A stretch of 37,388 bases of DNA from Paenibacillus alvei (GCA_945881905.1 CAMCVV010000022.1:1-37388); one strand, 5' to 3'; shown: positions 7,620-16,634, numbered from the stretch's first letter. Program-made: numbers and translations. Notes: generated by a model from the letters alone, not told the origin.

Positions 7620-8462
7620 ATGCAGTTTATCATTAGTCAAGAGGACGTTGCGAGGGATATTGCATCAGCTGATAAACACGTAGTGATTCTCGACTGCAGA
7701 TTCGTTCTTGGACAACCTGATGCAGGCCACGAGCAGTATGAGATAGATCACATTGCAGGTGCTTTTTATGTGGATTTAGAAAAAGACTTATCTGGTGTAA
7801 AAAGAGCACATGGAGGTAGACATCCTATACCTGATTTAGGGGAATTCTCTATACGCATGAGTCAACTGGGTGTCGATCATGCTACACGAGTCATTGCCTA
7901 TGATGATCAAGGAGGAGCAATGGCATCTCGTCTATGGTGGATGTTGCAATTTTTGGGACACACGCAAGTTTATGTATTAGATCAAGGCTATCGTTCATGG
8001 AAACAGTCAAGCAGACCCATTTCTGCTGACAAACCGACGGCTTCACCGAGAATCTTCTCGCCTATCGTGATGAGGCATTGGTTAGCGAGTTATGAAGAAG
8101 TCAACCAGAAGATGAATCAAGTAGGAGTCATACTTGTAGATTCCCGTGAGTCTTCTCGGTATCAAGGAATAGAAGAGCAGATTGATCCTACGGCTGGTCA
8201 TATCCCTGGGGCCCAAAATTATTACTGGAAAGATGTGCTTAACGAACAGGGTTCCTGGAAGAGTCCAGAAGAACTTAGCATGCAATTTCAAGCACTTCAA
8301 GACAAAGAAGAAATCATTGTGTATTGTGGCTCAGGCGTCACCGCATGTGCAAATGTTTTGTCTATGAAACGAGCAGGTTTCCAACAGGTGAAGTTATATT
8401 CCGGAAGCTGGAGCGATTGGGTATCCTATGCAGATAGCCCTATTGCGCTAGGTGAAGGATAA
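7620..8462 (+). CDS. sseA: 3-mercaptopyruvate / thiosulfate sulfurtransferase (two-domain rhodanese)
   Basis: Transfers sulfane sulfur from 3-mercaptopyruvate or thiosulfate to an acceptor. The 280 residues form two rhodanese domains: an inactive N-terminal one (VVILDCRF, HIAGAFYVDL, YDDQGGAMASRLWWML) and a catalytic C-terminal one (VDSRE, GHIPGAQN). The active-site loop YCGSGVTAC holds the catalytic cysteine near residue 239. CGSGVTA is the loop seen in mercaptopyruvate sulfurtransferases such as E. coli SseA; thiosulfate rhodaneses tend to have CRKGVTA, so mercaptopyruvate is the likelier donor. The start follows AAGGAGAT; another ATG four bases upstream is out of frame. Confidence 0.9.
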   Translation: MQFIISQEDVARDIASADKHVVILDCRFVLGQPDAGHEQYEIDHIAGAFYVDLEKDLSGVKRAHGGRHPIPDLGEFSIRMSQLGVDHATRVIAYDDQGGAMASRLWWMLQFLGHTQVYVLDQGYRSWKQSSRPISADKPTASPRIFSPIVMRHWLASYEEVNQKMNQVGVILVDSRESSRYQGIEEQIDPTAGHIPGAQNYYWKDVLNEQGSWKSPEELSMQFQALQDKEEIIVYCGSGVTACANVLSMKRAGFQQVKLYSGSWSDWVSYADSPIALGEG

Positions 8463-8533
8463 GATCGGGAGAGTCCTCTTATTCAATCAGGGTTCCGAAC
8501 GAACTTGACCGATTTAAAGAAGTATATAGAAGC

Positions 8534-8572
8534 ACAAAACCCTACTTCTGATGAACAGAAGTAGGGTTTTGT
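8534..8572. terminator. bidirectional hairpin terminator (17-bp perfect stem)
   Basis: Bases 8534-8550 and 8556-8572 form an uninterrupted 17-base inverted repeat around a five-base loop. The stem ends with TTTT on both strands, so it can serve both the sulfurtransferase gene (+) and hflC (-), which converge here. Confidence 0.88.
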
Positions 8573-8609
8573 AAGTTAGTAAGTCAAGAGGTATTGCATT
8601 CAGTACGGA

Positions 8610-9473
8610 TTACTCACTTAACAGAAATCGTGTATAAGGAGAATTAATAGGCAACATAATGACAGGTTCACCTTGAAGAGTGGTTAGATAACTGTCTAAT
8701 GTACGGTAGAGATCATAGAAGGCAACATCCTTGCCATACGCTTGATTATAGATTTGAGCAGCTTCTTGCTCACCTGTAGCTACAATTTTTTTGGCATCTG
8801 ATTCAGCTTGTGCTTTGAGTTCTTGCACTTCACGATCAGCTTTCGATGTGATTTTACGAGATTCCTCATCGCCTTCGGACAAATACCCTGCAGCAATCGA
8901 TTGTCGGTCAGATATCATTCGATTATACACACTTTGTTTGTTTTCTTCAGGTAAATCAGTTCGTTTGATGCGGACATCAATAATTTTAATACCGAAATTG
9001 CTATCGGTTAATAATTTGCTCACTTCAGCAGTAATATCAGTGTTAAGATCGCCACGTGATGTGTTTTCGCTGATGATATTGCCATATTCGACTTCAGAGA
9101 GCTTTCTTCTTACGACGTTATAGACAGCAGCATCGATGCGGCCTTCACCATATTCTACAGTTTTCAGCGTTCTCAAGAATTTCTCGGGGTCTTCAATTCG
9201 CCAAATTGCATAATTGTCTACAAGAATTGGTTTTTTATCTTTAGTTAAAATCGCTGTTGGTTTGCTATCATATATTTTCTGGTATTTCGGTAAGGATACG
9301 ACACTTTCAATGAATGGAAACTTGAAGCGCAAACCAGGTTCAGAACTAATTCTGACGAATTCTCCGAACTGCGTAACGACTTTGTATTCCCCTTCTTTAA
9401 CGATAAATACGGAAGTTCGTAGTAAGAAGAAGACAACGACAATTGCGATGACTGGAACTATCCATTTATTCAC
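8610..9473 (-). CDS. hflC: HflC, SPFH/Band 7 membrane protein
   Basis: Membrane-anchored scaffold protein that, with HflK, forms a complex known in E. coli to enclose and modulate the FtsH protease. The 287 residues start with a transmembrane segment at about 4-19, then KEGEYKVVTQFGE, a Band 7 domain (FKFPFIESV, RIDAAVYNVVRRKLSEVEYG), a coiled-coil region (ADREVQELKAQAESDAKKIVATGEQEAAQIY) and the C-terminal YRTLDSYLTTLQG typical of HflC. The start is GTG after AGGAGGAA and overlaps the hflK stop by four bases. A hairpin terminator follows. No ftsH is next to it. Confidence 0.92.
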   Translation of the reverse strand: MNKWIVPVIAIVVVFFLLRTSVFIVKEGEYKVVTQFGEFVRISSEPGLRFKFPFIESVVSLPKYQKIYDSKPTAILTKDKKPILVDNYAIWRIEDPEKFLRTLKTVEYGEGRIDAAVYNVVRRKLSEVEYGNIISENTSRGDLNTDITAEVSKLLTDSNFGIKIIDVRIKRTDLPEENKQSVYNRMISDRQSIAAGYLSEGDEESRKITSKADREVQELKAQAESDAKKIVATGEQEAAQIYNQAYGKDVAFYDLYRTLDSYLTTLQGEPVIMLPINSPYTRFLLSE

Positions 9474-10483
9474 GGAGTTGTTCCTCCTTTCACTGTGGTG
9501 CCTCTAATTAATTCATTGATCGGTAAATACTTGATGGTATCACTAGAACTATCCGTAATAACGATTCGTGCTCCTGGCATGATCTTCTCTAATGTCTCTA
9601 AAACGAGACGCTTCTTGGTGACAACGGGACTTTTGATATATTCTGCATAGATGGCATTGAACTTCGCGACATCCCCTTGAGCACTGAGGACACGAGTTTT
9701 TCTGACTGCTTCAGCATTCTCTAGAGTAGCTTGTGCTTCACCTCTAGCTTTTGGGATTTTATCATTTTCATATTTTCGAGCATTGTTGATTTTAGTGCTT
9801 TTCTCTTCTCGTGCATTGGTAACTTCTTTAAATGCTGTCTGCACATCTCCTTCAGGTGGTTCAATATCTTGAAACTTGATATCAGCAATGAAAATACCTG
9901 AATTATAGATTTTGTTGATCTCATCGAGCTTTTCTTTAACTCGAGATTGCACTTCTGTTTTTCCATCCGTGATCGCGTAATCTAGCTTAGTAGAACCGAT
10001 TACGGAACGTATCGCTGCAATAGCAGCATTTAGTAGAAATTTCTCTGGTTGCTCGATATTAAACAAATAGTTTTCTACATTGTCTATCCGCCATTCAACT
10101 ACAGCATCAGCAGAGATGATGTTCTCATCACCTGTAATCATTAAGGATTCTTCAGGAACTTGTACCGTCACACCATTATTTTCTCGATATCCAATTTGGA
10201 TTCTTTGTGTGATTTCAGCAGGCACTTTAATCACTTGCTGAATCGGATAAGGGAACTTGAATTGAAGTCCTGCTGTGGTTTCACCCGTATATTTACCGAA
10301 TGTTAATATAGCAGCTCGTTCTTGTTCTTGCACTGTATATACAGTTGATGAACCGATCCATAGCACAAGAAGTATAATTCCGCCGATTACGATTCGCTTC
10401 AGGGAACCCTTCGGCAACTGTGGTAACTGAGGATTTTGTGTACTTTGTGACTGGCGTCCTGATTCGTTATCAAAAATACTCAT
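9470..10483 (-). CDS. hflK: HflK, SPFH/Band 7 membrane protein
   Basis: Partner of HflC in the membrane Band 7 complex. From the chosen start it has 337 residues: a short polar cytoplasmic N-terminus rich in Gln and Pro, one transmembrane helix (GGIILLVLWIGSSTVYTV, about 33-52), then VQEQERAAILTFGKY and LQFKFPYPIQQVI of the Band 7 domain, a charged helical region (NARKYENDKIPKARGEAQATLENAEAVR in part) and the typical C-terminal RLVLETLEKIMPGARIVI. An in-frame ATG at 10531 would add 16 residues, but GAGGGAGGGG lies eight bases before the ATG at 10483. It is the first gene of an hflK-hflC operon divergent from the pseudouridine synthase gene. Confidence 0.92.
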   Translation of the reverse strand: MSIFDNESGRQSQSTQNPQLPQLPKGSLKRIVIGGIILLVLWIGSSTVYTVQEQERAAILTFGKYTGETTAGLQFKFPYPIQQVIKVPAEITQRIQIGYRENNGVTVQVPEESLMITGDENIISADAVVEWRIDNVENYLFNIEQPEKFLLNAAIAAIRSVIGSTKLDYAITDGKTEVQSRVKEKLDEINKIYNSGIFIADIKFQDIEPPEGDVQTAFKEVTNAREEKSTKINNARKYENDKIPKARGEAQATLENAEAVRKTRVLSAQGDVAKFNAIYAEYIKSPVVTKKRLVLETLEKIMPGARIVITDSSSDTIKYLPINELIRGTTVKGGTTP

Positions 10484-10664
10484 TGCGTTAACCCCTCCCT
10501 CATATATTTTCATAGATGTAATACGAAACAAATAGAAAAGGGTTTCAATTTTTCAGTAAACTTATGAAATCACATGAGGATTTCTTGTGTTTTTTCATCA
10601 GATATCGGATATAGTAAAGTTATCTTCATCTTAATATGATCTTACGTTTCCAAAGGAGAGTTAT

Positions 10665-11597
10665 ATGATCAAATCCAAATCTTCACCGATACGTTCAACA
10701 CAATCTTCAACGGATAGCCAAATTACTGAGCTCGAAGTTACAGATCCTCAAGAACTTATGGATTTTTTGCGTGAAAGAATCAGCAACAAATCAAGAAACT
10801 TTATTAAAGGCGTGTTATCGAGAGGTCAGGTATCTGTTCAACAACACGTCATTACACAATACAACTACTTGCTGCGAACAGGTGATATCGTTCGGATAGC
10901 ATGGAAGAATACGCAGGATGAAGACTATCTCATGGGTATGCATATTTTATATGAGGATGAAGACCTCATTGTGATACACAAAGAAGCAGGATTATTGTCC
11001 ATTGCAACAGAAACAGAGAAGAAGTTAACGGCATATCATCAACTGAGTGATTATGTCAAAAAGAAAAAGGCGACTCAACGTATATTTGTCGTGCATCGTT
11101 TGGACAGAGATACTTCGGGGGTTATGCTTTTCGCAAAAAACGAAAAAGCCAAATTAACTTTACAGAATCATTGGAAAGAATATGTGAAGCATCGCACGTA
11201 TGTAGCAGTTGTAGAAAATGAAGTCATTAAGCAAGAAGACACCCTTGTTTCATGGTTGAAAGAAAGCAAATCACTACACATGTATTCCAGTCCTCTGCCC
11301 AATGGTGGTCAAGAAGCAATCACCACTTACCAAGTGAAACAAGTGAATTCACACTACTCTTTGCTAGAGATCCAATTGCAAACAGGGCGCAAAAATCAAA
11401 TTCGTGTGCACATGCAAGATATCGGGCATCCGATTATTGGTGATGAGAAGTACGGGTCAAAGAGAAATCCGATAGATCGATTAGCCCTACATGCACATAC
11501 GCTAGAATTCATTCATCCGAGAACAGAGCAACCCATGCGATTTGAATCTCCGATACCTACTAATTTTTTGCAGCTATTCGTTGGAAGCACTAGATAA
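10665..11597 (+). CDS. RluA/RluD-family pseudouridine synthase
   Basis: Isomerises specific uridines in RNA to pseudouridine. The 310 residues contain an N-terminal S4-like RNA-binding domain (RNFIKGVLSRGQVSVQQ, about 45-60) followed by the catalytic domain with VHRLDRDTSGVMLFAKN, where Asp147 is the catalytic aspartate. Later conserved pieces are LQTGRKNQIRVHMQDIGHPIIGDEKYG and LALHAHTLEFIHP. The target (rRNA or tRNA) cannot be told from sequence. The ATG follows AAAGGAGAG. The last 24 bases overlap the end of the photolyase gene on the other strand. Confidence 0.9.
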   Translation: MIKSKSSPIRSTQSSTDSQITELEVTDPQELMDFLRERISNKSRNFIKGVLSRGQVSVQQHVITQYNYLLRTGDIVRIAWKNTQDEDYLMGMHILYEDEDLIVIHKEAGLLSIATETEKKLTAYHQLSDYVKKKKATQRIFVVHRLDRDTSGVMLFAKNEKAKLTLQNHWKEYVKHRTYVAVVENEVIKQEDTLVSWLKESKSLHMYSSPLPNGGQEAITTYQVKQVNSHYSLLEIQLQTGRKNQIRVHMQDIGHPIIGDEKYGSKRNPIDRLALHAHTLEFIHPRTEQPMRFESPIPTNFLQLFVGSTR

Positions 11598-12911
11598 GAT
11601 CGATTTGTATATACCTATCGCTTCAGCTCGAGATGCTTTCAGATCGACAATTGCGTGACGTCGTGGTAGATGGATATCTTTATTATTCAAATCTTTGAGT
11701 TCGGGCAACCATTTGCGAATATAGTCTCCACTGGGGTCATGAGTCTGAGATTGCGTTACAGGATTCATGATACGGAAATAAGGTGCTGCATCGAACCCTA
11801 AGGAAGAAGACCACAGCCATCCGCCGCGGTTTAAGGTGTTATCATAATCACTGAGTGCATGTCGAAAGTATTGTTCGCCTGAAGTAAAAGAGCATGCCAG
11901 ATTCTTGGCAAGAAACATCGCAGTTACCATCCGCAATCGATTAGGCATACAGCCTGTTTCAGACAGTTCAGTCATCGCTGCATCTATAATGGGAATTCCA
12001 GTAGTGGCTCGAATCCAATTTTCGAAGTATCGATCATTCAGTGAAGATAAATCATAACGTTTTTCGTATTGAAAATAATCAGCATTAAACATCGATTGAT
12101 AGATATAGAAATCTCTCCAAGCGAGTTGTCTAATCCATGGAGTTGCGTGATCGATTCTGTGTACAGTTTCATAAATGTGACGTATAGAAATAGCCCCCAC
12201 GTTAGTATGTCTGCTTAGTAAACTAGTTCCTTCTATAGCGTATTGATCGCGCATGTGTGGGTAATGTGACAAGTGATCGCGAACAAAGGAATCGAGCACA
12301 TGCTGGGGATCGTCTGCAGATGAATAGTCAGTCAATGAGAAGGGCATCAGAAATGGATCGAGAATTCCCTCTGCTAAATTTACAGTAGTTAACTGACACA
12401 CGTTAATGCGCGAGCGCAAAGGAATATGTAACTCGATGTATTCATGCCATTTCCGATAGAAGGGCGTATAGATTTGATAGGGATCTTTTCTAGTTGTGAA
12501 GCGTTGAAAATCAGCTAAATCGATCAGCGTGTGATCTACAATCCGTGTGAAAGGAATGTGGAATCGATCGATGACTTGCTGCAACTTGCGATCACGAGTA
12601 ATCGCATACGGTGTGAAATCTCGATGCACAACAACTTCCGTGAATTGCAGTTGCGTTAACAAAGCGTGAACAACTTCTGCGGGCTCACCATAAGCCAGAT
12701 GGAGTTGTTTGTTGGCATCTCGATACAATTGGTGCAGCCTGCGAACATGCTTCATGAAATTAATTCCACTATGTGCTAGATGGCGATCACGCTTTAATAA
12801 AAAAGGGTCAAGAATGAGTAGATGAACACTTGCAGATTGTTGCTCAAGGATGTAATCAAATGCAGACATATCTTCAATTCTCAAATCTTTTCGATGAATG
12901 AACAATATCAT
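11574..12911 (-). CDS. phr: deoxyribodipyrimidine photolyase
   Basis: Light-driven DNA repair enzyme that splits pyrimidine dimers using FAD. The 445 residues have the N-terminal Rossmann-like antenna domain (FIHRKDLRIED, residues 4-14) and the FAD-binding domain with ELAWRDFY-like QLAWRDFYIYQ, TGIPIIDAAMTELSETG, MPNRLRMVTAMFLAKNL, NRGGWLWSSS and DAAPYFRIMNP. The second Trp-containing GGWLW segment matches part of the class I photolyase electron-transfer chain. The antenna cofactor is not evident. It overlaps the pseudouridine synthase tail to tail and lies 84 bases after the membrane-protein gene, possibly in the same transcript. It could be a cryptochrome-like relative, but the motifs favour CPD photolyase. 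Confidence 0.92.
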   Translation of the reverse strand: MILFIHRKDLRIEDMSAFDYILEQQSASVHLLILDPFLLKRDRHLAHSGINFMKHVRRLHQLYRDANKQLHLAYGEPAEVVHALLTQLQFTEVVVHRDFTPYAITRDRKLQQVIDRFHIPFTRIVDHTLIDLADFQRFTTRKDPYQIYTPFYRKWHEYIELHIPLRSRINVCQLTTVNLAEGILDPFLMPFSLTDYSSADDPQHVLDSFVRDHLSHYPHMRDQYAIEGTSLLSRHTNVGAISIRHIYETVHRIDHATPWIRQLAWRDFYIYQSMFNADYFQYEKRYDLSSLNDRYFENWIRATTGIPIIDAAMTELSETGCMPNRLRMVTAMFLAKNLACSFTSGEQYFRHALSDYDNTLNRGGWLWSSSLGFDAAPYFRIMNPVTQSQTHDPSGDYIRKWLPELKDLNNKDIHLPRRHAIVDLKASRAEAIGIYKSILSSASNE

Positions 12912-12995
12912 AAGCGCGCCATCTCCTTGCTTTCATTACTTTCTCATATTCGCTGATAGCGTGTAAATTCCTGCCAACAAATAATTGATCATGAA

Positions 12996-13817
12996 TCAAA
13001 CAAGATGACGCTTTGCAATCCACAATTGATAATGGGAAGCAATCGTCCAAACACTGAAGTAGATGTGTACGCATAGACATATAAGATAAATCACATGTGC
13101 GAATAACCCTGTATTCAGGTATGCAATACTGAAGTAGATTCCGACACAAATGAATTTGATGATAAAGAGTGTGATGGCGATGGATCCGATGGATCGTGCC
13201 ATGCGCAAACTGAGACATAAGCCTTGACGAACGGTCGTTTCTGATACTCGTGCAAATTGGATATACATGACACTTATTTTTACCATACATGTATAAAGCA
13301 ACAAACCCGATACCCAAAGGAATAATTTAAGAAATGGGAAGTCATCGATATTTATACGTGGTATGTGTTCAGTTACAAGGGGGATGATCACGAAGATTGG
13401 ACAAAGCATCACGAGTAAAGCGATCAACTGTATTTTTGCAAAAGAACAACTAAAGCGCCTAACACCACTAGCAAATCGATACCCCGGTTGTGCTTTACTG
13501 CTTGCGATCGAATTATAGATACCCGCGTGCAATACAGGTGCTAACAACACACGAATCCCGATCAATAACAAGAAATAGATCGCGTGTTGAGATAGGAATG
13601 CAGGTTGAGAAAGTTGTAATATGAGATCTGCGAGAAATAATTGCACAGCGGTATCAGATTGATCTGCACTAGGGAATCGATACATGAACAGGGAAATTGA
13701 TCGATTGACCAGCGCATACACCATCACATTCCAACCGATATGATAAATAAACAATAAACACAGAATGAAACGCTGCTCATAGGTAACGGGCCACCCCTTT
13801 TGTACATACAAATTCAT
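12996..13817 (-). CDS. hypothetical polytopic membrane protein
   Basis: I do not recognise this 273-residue protein. It is strongly hydrophobic with about six predicted membrane segments, for example FILCLLFIYHIGWNVMVYAL, YFLLLIGIRVLLAPV, IQLIALLVMLCPIFVIIPLV, LFLWVSGLLLYTCMV, ITLFIIKFICVGIYFSIAYL and HVIYLICLCVHIYFSVW. Connecting loops are short and basic (CSFAKI, RMARS). The start is uncertain: the ribosome binding site before the ATG is weak. It lies 60 bases downstream of the M1 peptidase on the same strand and upstream of the photolyase. A shorter reading frame at 12874-13317 on the same strand is judged a shadow because this frame has coherent hydrophobic periodicity. Confidence 0.68.
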   Translation of the reverse strand: MNLYVQKGWPVTYEQRFILCLLFIYHIGWNVMVYALVNRSISLFMYRFPSADQSDTAVQLFLADLILQLSQPAFLSQHAIYFLLLIGIRVLLAPVLHAGIYNSIASSKAQPGYRFASGVRRFSCSFAKIQLIALLVMLCPIFVIIPLVTEHIPRINIDDFPFLKLFLWVSGLLLYTCMVKISVMYIQFARVSETTVRQGLCLSLRMARSIGSIAITLFIIKFICVGIYFSIAYLNTGLFAHVIYLICLCVHIYFSVWTIASHYQLWIAKRHLV

Positions 13818-13877
13818 TAAGAATCGCCTACTTCCTCTTTATCTTCGGTCTAGGGTATCATGCACACCATGTCATAT

Positions 13878-15887
13878 CTATCCAAACAATCCGCGTGCAA
13901 TGAATTCAATGAATTGGATGACGGTGAGATTGAATTGCACGTGTCTTTGCACATTAATGCTCGTTTTTAAATAATTATTCATCGGTTTATTTTCCAAAAA
14001 TAGCGTGTAATTAGGATCGATTCTTACCCAAGCAACTGGAGAAGTGTGCATGAACTGATACTCGACAGATGCTTCAGGATTTACCCATGATTTCATACAT
14101 GAGGTACCGTCAGCAAAATGGAATTGCACGGGGACTTCTAGTGCATCACCACCTCGCTTGGAAAGAAAGACACGACTTTCAATCAGATCATTGCTAGAAG
14201 ACTTTGTTGCAGAAGGGGTTATGATCTGGATTCGATCTACTGCGAAATCCATCATTTGTTCACCGTAAACATACGATTCAAAAAAAGAACTCCAATCGGT
14301 GCCAGTGACATTCTCCACGATTCGTTGAAAGTCATTCGTTGAAGGATGGCGGAACTTCCATTGTTCGAAATACGATCTGAGGATGCGAGACATCACAACA
14401 GCTCCTACACGTTGCTCGATGGTCTTAAGTACTAGCTTTCCACGTGTATACACATGGGTCGCATAGACATGATGATTCGGATATTTCCAACTATCGAGTT
14501 GAAGTGCATAAGGTTCACGTACATAAGTCGCTTCTAGTGCTAGGTTCGGCTTCACACCATATGCGGATTCCATGAACATATCCTCGGTATATGAAGTAAA
14601 TCCTTCATCTAACCATGCCTCTTCAAATTCATTATTTGCGACCATACCATACCAATATTGATGACCAATTTCATGAGCTACGACACGTTCTAATTCAAGG
14701 TCAGGATCACGATCATCAGCAGCCCAAGTAGTAATGAAAGTAGGGTATTCCATGCCTCCAGCTCCATTCCCTTGAGGAGGAGGCACCACGATCGAAAGTG
14801 TGGAATATGGATAACTGCCATACCATCTGCTGTAATGGGCCAGCGATTTTTTGGCAACTTCGATATAACGATGAACTAGAGACTCGTGATGAGGATCTAG
14901 GTACAGTTTGATTTTGACACCAGGCAGTTCTGCTGTGGAAAAAGATTCTTCGACATAGACAAAATGTGGAGAAGCTGACCACGCAAAGTCGTGGACCTGC
15001 TCTGCGTAGAAATGGTAGATTTTTTCCTCGTCGATCGTCTTAGCTGGTTGAATAGGGAAACCAGTTGCTGCGACGATGTAAGAAGAAGGAACACGAATGA
15101 TAACGTTATAAATCCCGAAGTCTGCGTAAAATTCCGAATTACCGTGATATTGATGGAGATTCCATCCCTCTTCTGCACGACCTCGAACTCCCGAACATTC
15201 ATACACCGCAAACTTTGGAAACCACTGCCCTGCCATCACGAAGTCACCAACAACGCCCATACGAGCAAAAGCAAAAGGGAGTTTGACGATAAATGCAGTT
15301 TTCAATGTAATCGACTCCTGTGGACGTACTTCTAGTGGGAGGGCGACTTGCAGCAAAGTGTGGTCATTTGGATTTTGATCATCTGGTTGAACATATGTAG
15401 CTCGGGGGAGCAAGTCAATTCCTTCAGAGGTATGCATTGAAACCAGCTCCATAAGTCCATAGTTGTTCTCAGGAGAGATATCATTCCGCAGTTTACCTTG
15501 AGATTCTTTCATGAAGCTCGTTTTCGTGGAAGCAAAAGCATTAGGATACATGTGCACATACAGTTCATTCACGTTACGATCCCCGGGGTTTGTCCAAGTC
15601 ATCACTTGATGACCGATCAACTTTTGCTCTGACGGGATATAGGTTACATCGATATGATATTCAACCACACGTTGACTTGAGGCTGGGGAGGTGCCTAATA
15701 CAGGAGTTCTCTTGCGAACTTTATGAGGTAGAGGCTGATCGAAGGTTGGACGTAATATATGATCGGAAGTATCTTCTGGAGACATCCATACGTTCATGAG
15801 CAATGAATTTCCCATATAGACCAGGCAAATCATCAGAATAACGAAAAACAGGGAGACTACTATTCGCGAATTTCGAATTTTATTCAT
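13878..15887 (-). CDS. membrane-anchored M1-family zinc metallopeptidase
   Basis: Zinc aminopeptidase-like protein of 669 residues. An N-terminal membrane segment (VVSLFFVILMICLVYMGNSL, about 10-30) should hold it at the outer face of the membrane. The M1 active site is intact: substrate-recognition loop GAGGMEYP (375-382), HEIGH at 405-409 with zinc ligands His405 and His409 and catalytic Glu406, and the third ligand Glu428 in WLDEGF, spaced as in the family. N-terminal beta domain features such as LYVHMYPNAFAS are typical of Bacillales M1 proteins. The start follows AAGGAGTG. It heads a minus-strand pair with the membrane protein and is divergent from ywhD. The substrate is unknown. Confidence 0.9.
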   Translation of the reverse strand: MNKIRNSRIVVSLFFVILMICLVYMGNSLLMNVWMSPEDTSDHILRPTFDQPLPHKVRKRTPVLGTSPASSQRVVEYHIDVTYIPSEQKLIGHQVMTWTNPGDRNVNELYVHMYPNAFASTKTSFMKESQGKLRNDISPENNYGLMELVSMHTSEGIDLLPRATYVQPDDQNPNDHTLLQVALPLEVRPQESITLKTAFIVKLPFAFARMGVVGDFVMAGQWFPKFAVYECSGVRGRAEEGWNLHQYHGNSEFYADFGIYNVIIRVPSSYIVAATGFPIQPAKTIDEEKIYHFYAEQVHDFAWSASPHFVYVEESFSTAELPGVKIKLYLDPHHESLVHRYIEVAKKSLAHYSRWYGSYPYSTLSIVVPPPQGNGAGGMEYPTFITTWAADDRDPDLELERVVAHEIGHQYWYGMVANNEFEEAWLDEGFTSYTEDMFMESAYGVKPNLALEATYVREPYALQLDSWKYPNHHVYATHVYTRGKLVLKTIEQRVGAVVMSRILRSYFEQWKFRHPSTNDFQRIVENVTGTDWSSFFESYVYGEQMMDFAVDRIQIITPSATKSSSNDLIESRVFLSKRGGDALEVPVQFHFADGTSCMKSWVNPEASVEYQFMHTSPVAWVRIDPNYTLFLENKPMNNYLKTSINVQRHVQFNLTVIQFIEFIARGLFG

Positions 15888-15897
15888 GGGTCACTCC

Positions 15898-15949
15898 TTG
15901 ACAAGCTAATTATCACATTTATATGTTTGCAAACATGAGAATATTAGCT
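15898..15949. promoter_or_regulatory. promoter with nested inverted repeat between ywhD and the M1 peptidase gene
   Basis: On the + strand TTGACA (15898-15903) and TATATG (15920-15925), 16 bases apart, form a likely ywhD promoter. A perfect 14-base palindrome ATGTTTGCAAACAT (15923-15936) covers the end of the -10 box and the start region. It is flanked by a second inverted pair, AGCTAAT at 15904-15910 and ATTAGCT at 15943-15949. The arrangement suits a repressor site acting on one or both divergent genes. Confidence 0.45.
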
Positions 15950-15999
15950 AAAATAAAATCAAGACAGACAAATATTTTTAAAAAGATGGGATGGGTTCA

Positions 16000-16497
16000 A
16001 TGATGGAAATCAAAAAAAAACCACTTGCGATGAATATTGTCAGTAGTAATGTCCAGCATAAGGGGTTTGGGGCAGGCTCAATAGATTTGAATCAAGTATC
16101 GAGTTTGATTATAGATGGAGATGAAGCCTATCTCGATAATGGTGCACTGCATGGAAAGAGCGTAATTGAAAAAGGAATCAAATTCTCTATGAGTAAAGAG
16201 GATACTCCTCAAGGACGTCGATGTTGGATTATATGGGTCGCAACAGATCGTAAAGTCGAAGGCACATATTACGCAGGAGTCACAGCGTGTGAGATGCTCG
16301 TAGACACAGAAGCACGCAGAGGTTGGAAAATATTGGCTGACCATGTGAATAAGATGGATCAAGCGATGAAGCGTCGAATCGTACTGGATGGGTTGTCTGA
16401 CAAAGAGAAATCGTTAATCAAACAGTTTTTGATCCAGCATAATGAAGAATGGTGGAATGTATCAGACGAATCTTTGAAGCAAGCGTTATCGTCATAA
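16000..16497 (+). CDS. ywhD: YwhD family protein
   Basis: Conserved Bacillales protein of unknown function, 165 residues from the chosen start. Recognised by overall similarity to B. subtilis YwhD (GFGAGSIDLNQVSSLIIDGDEAYLD, in part, then GALHGKS and a polar C-terminal half) and by gene order: in B. subtilis ywhD is also next to the penicillin-binding gene pbpG and speE-speB. No signal peptide or membrane segment is visible, so it should be cytoplasmic. ATG codons at 15991, 16000 and 16003 are in frame; the GGGATGGG before them is a weak ribosome binding site and fits 16000 or 16003 better. Here pbpG is on the opposite strand, so the two are not co-transcribed. Confidence 0.82.
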   Translation: MMEIKKKPLAMNIVSSNVQHKGFGAGSIDLNQVSSLIIDGDEAYLDNGALHGKSVIEKGIKFSMSKEDTPQGRRCWIIWVATDRKVEGTYYAGVTACEMLVDTEARRGWKILADHVNKMDQAMKRRIVLDGLSDKEKSLIKQFLIQHNEEWWNVSDESLKQALSS

Positions 16498-16547
16498 ACA
16501 TAGGTTCAATTAACGCACAATGAAAATGAAATGAACATGAACATGAG

Positions 16548-16602
16548 AAGAGCCACACAAAGAATGTGAGACCAACACACATCTTTGTCGCAGCTCTTTT
16601 TT
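16548..16602 (+). terminator. long hairpin terminator of ywhD
   Basis: AAGAGC at 16548-16553 pairs with GCTCTT at 16593-16598, and inside it ACAAAGA plus TGTG (16557-16568, one bulged A) pairs with CACA plus TCTTTGT (16578-16588). Six T residues follow on the + strand (16597-16602). It ends ywhD and lies between the convergent ywhD and pbpG genes. Confidence 0.85.
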
Positions 16603-16634
16603 GTATAGGTTCAGCTATCGTATCAGCTATCACT

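Noticed and set aside
12874-13317. 147-codon minus-strand reading frame overlapping the membrane protein
   Set aside because: It overlaps the longer hydrophobic frame at 12996-13817 and the photolyase start, is rich in His, Arg and Cys without pattern, and has no ribosome binding site.
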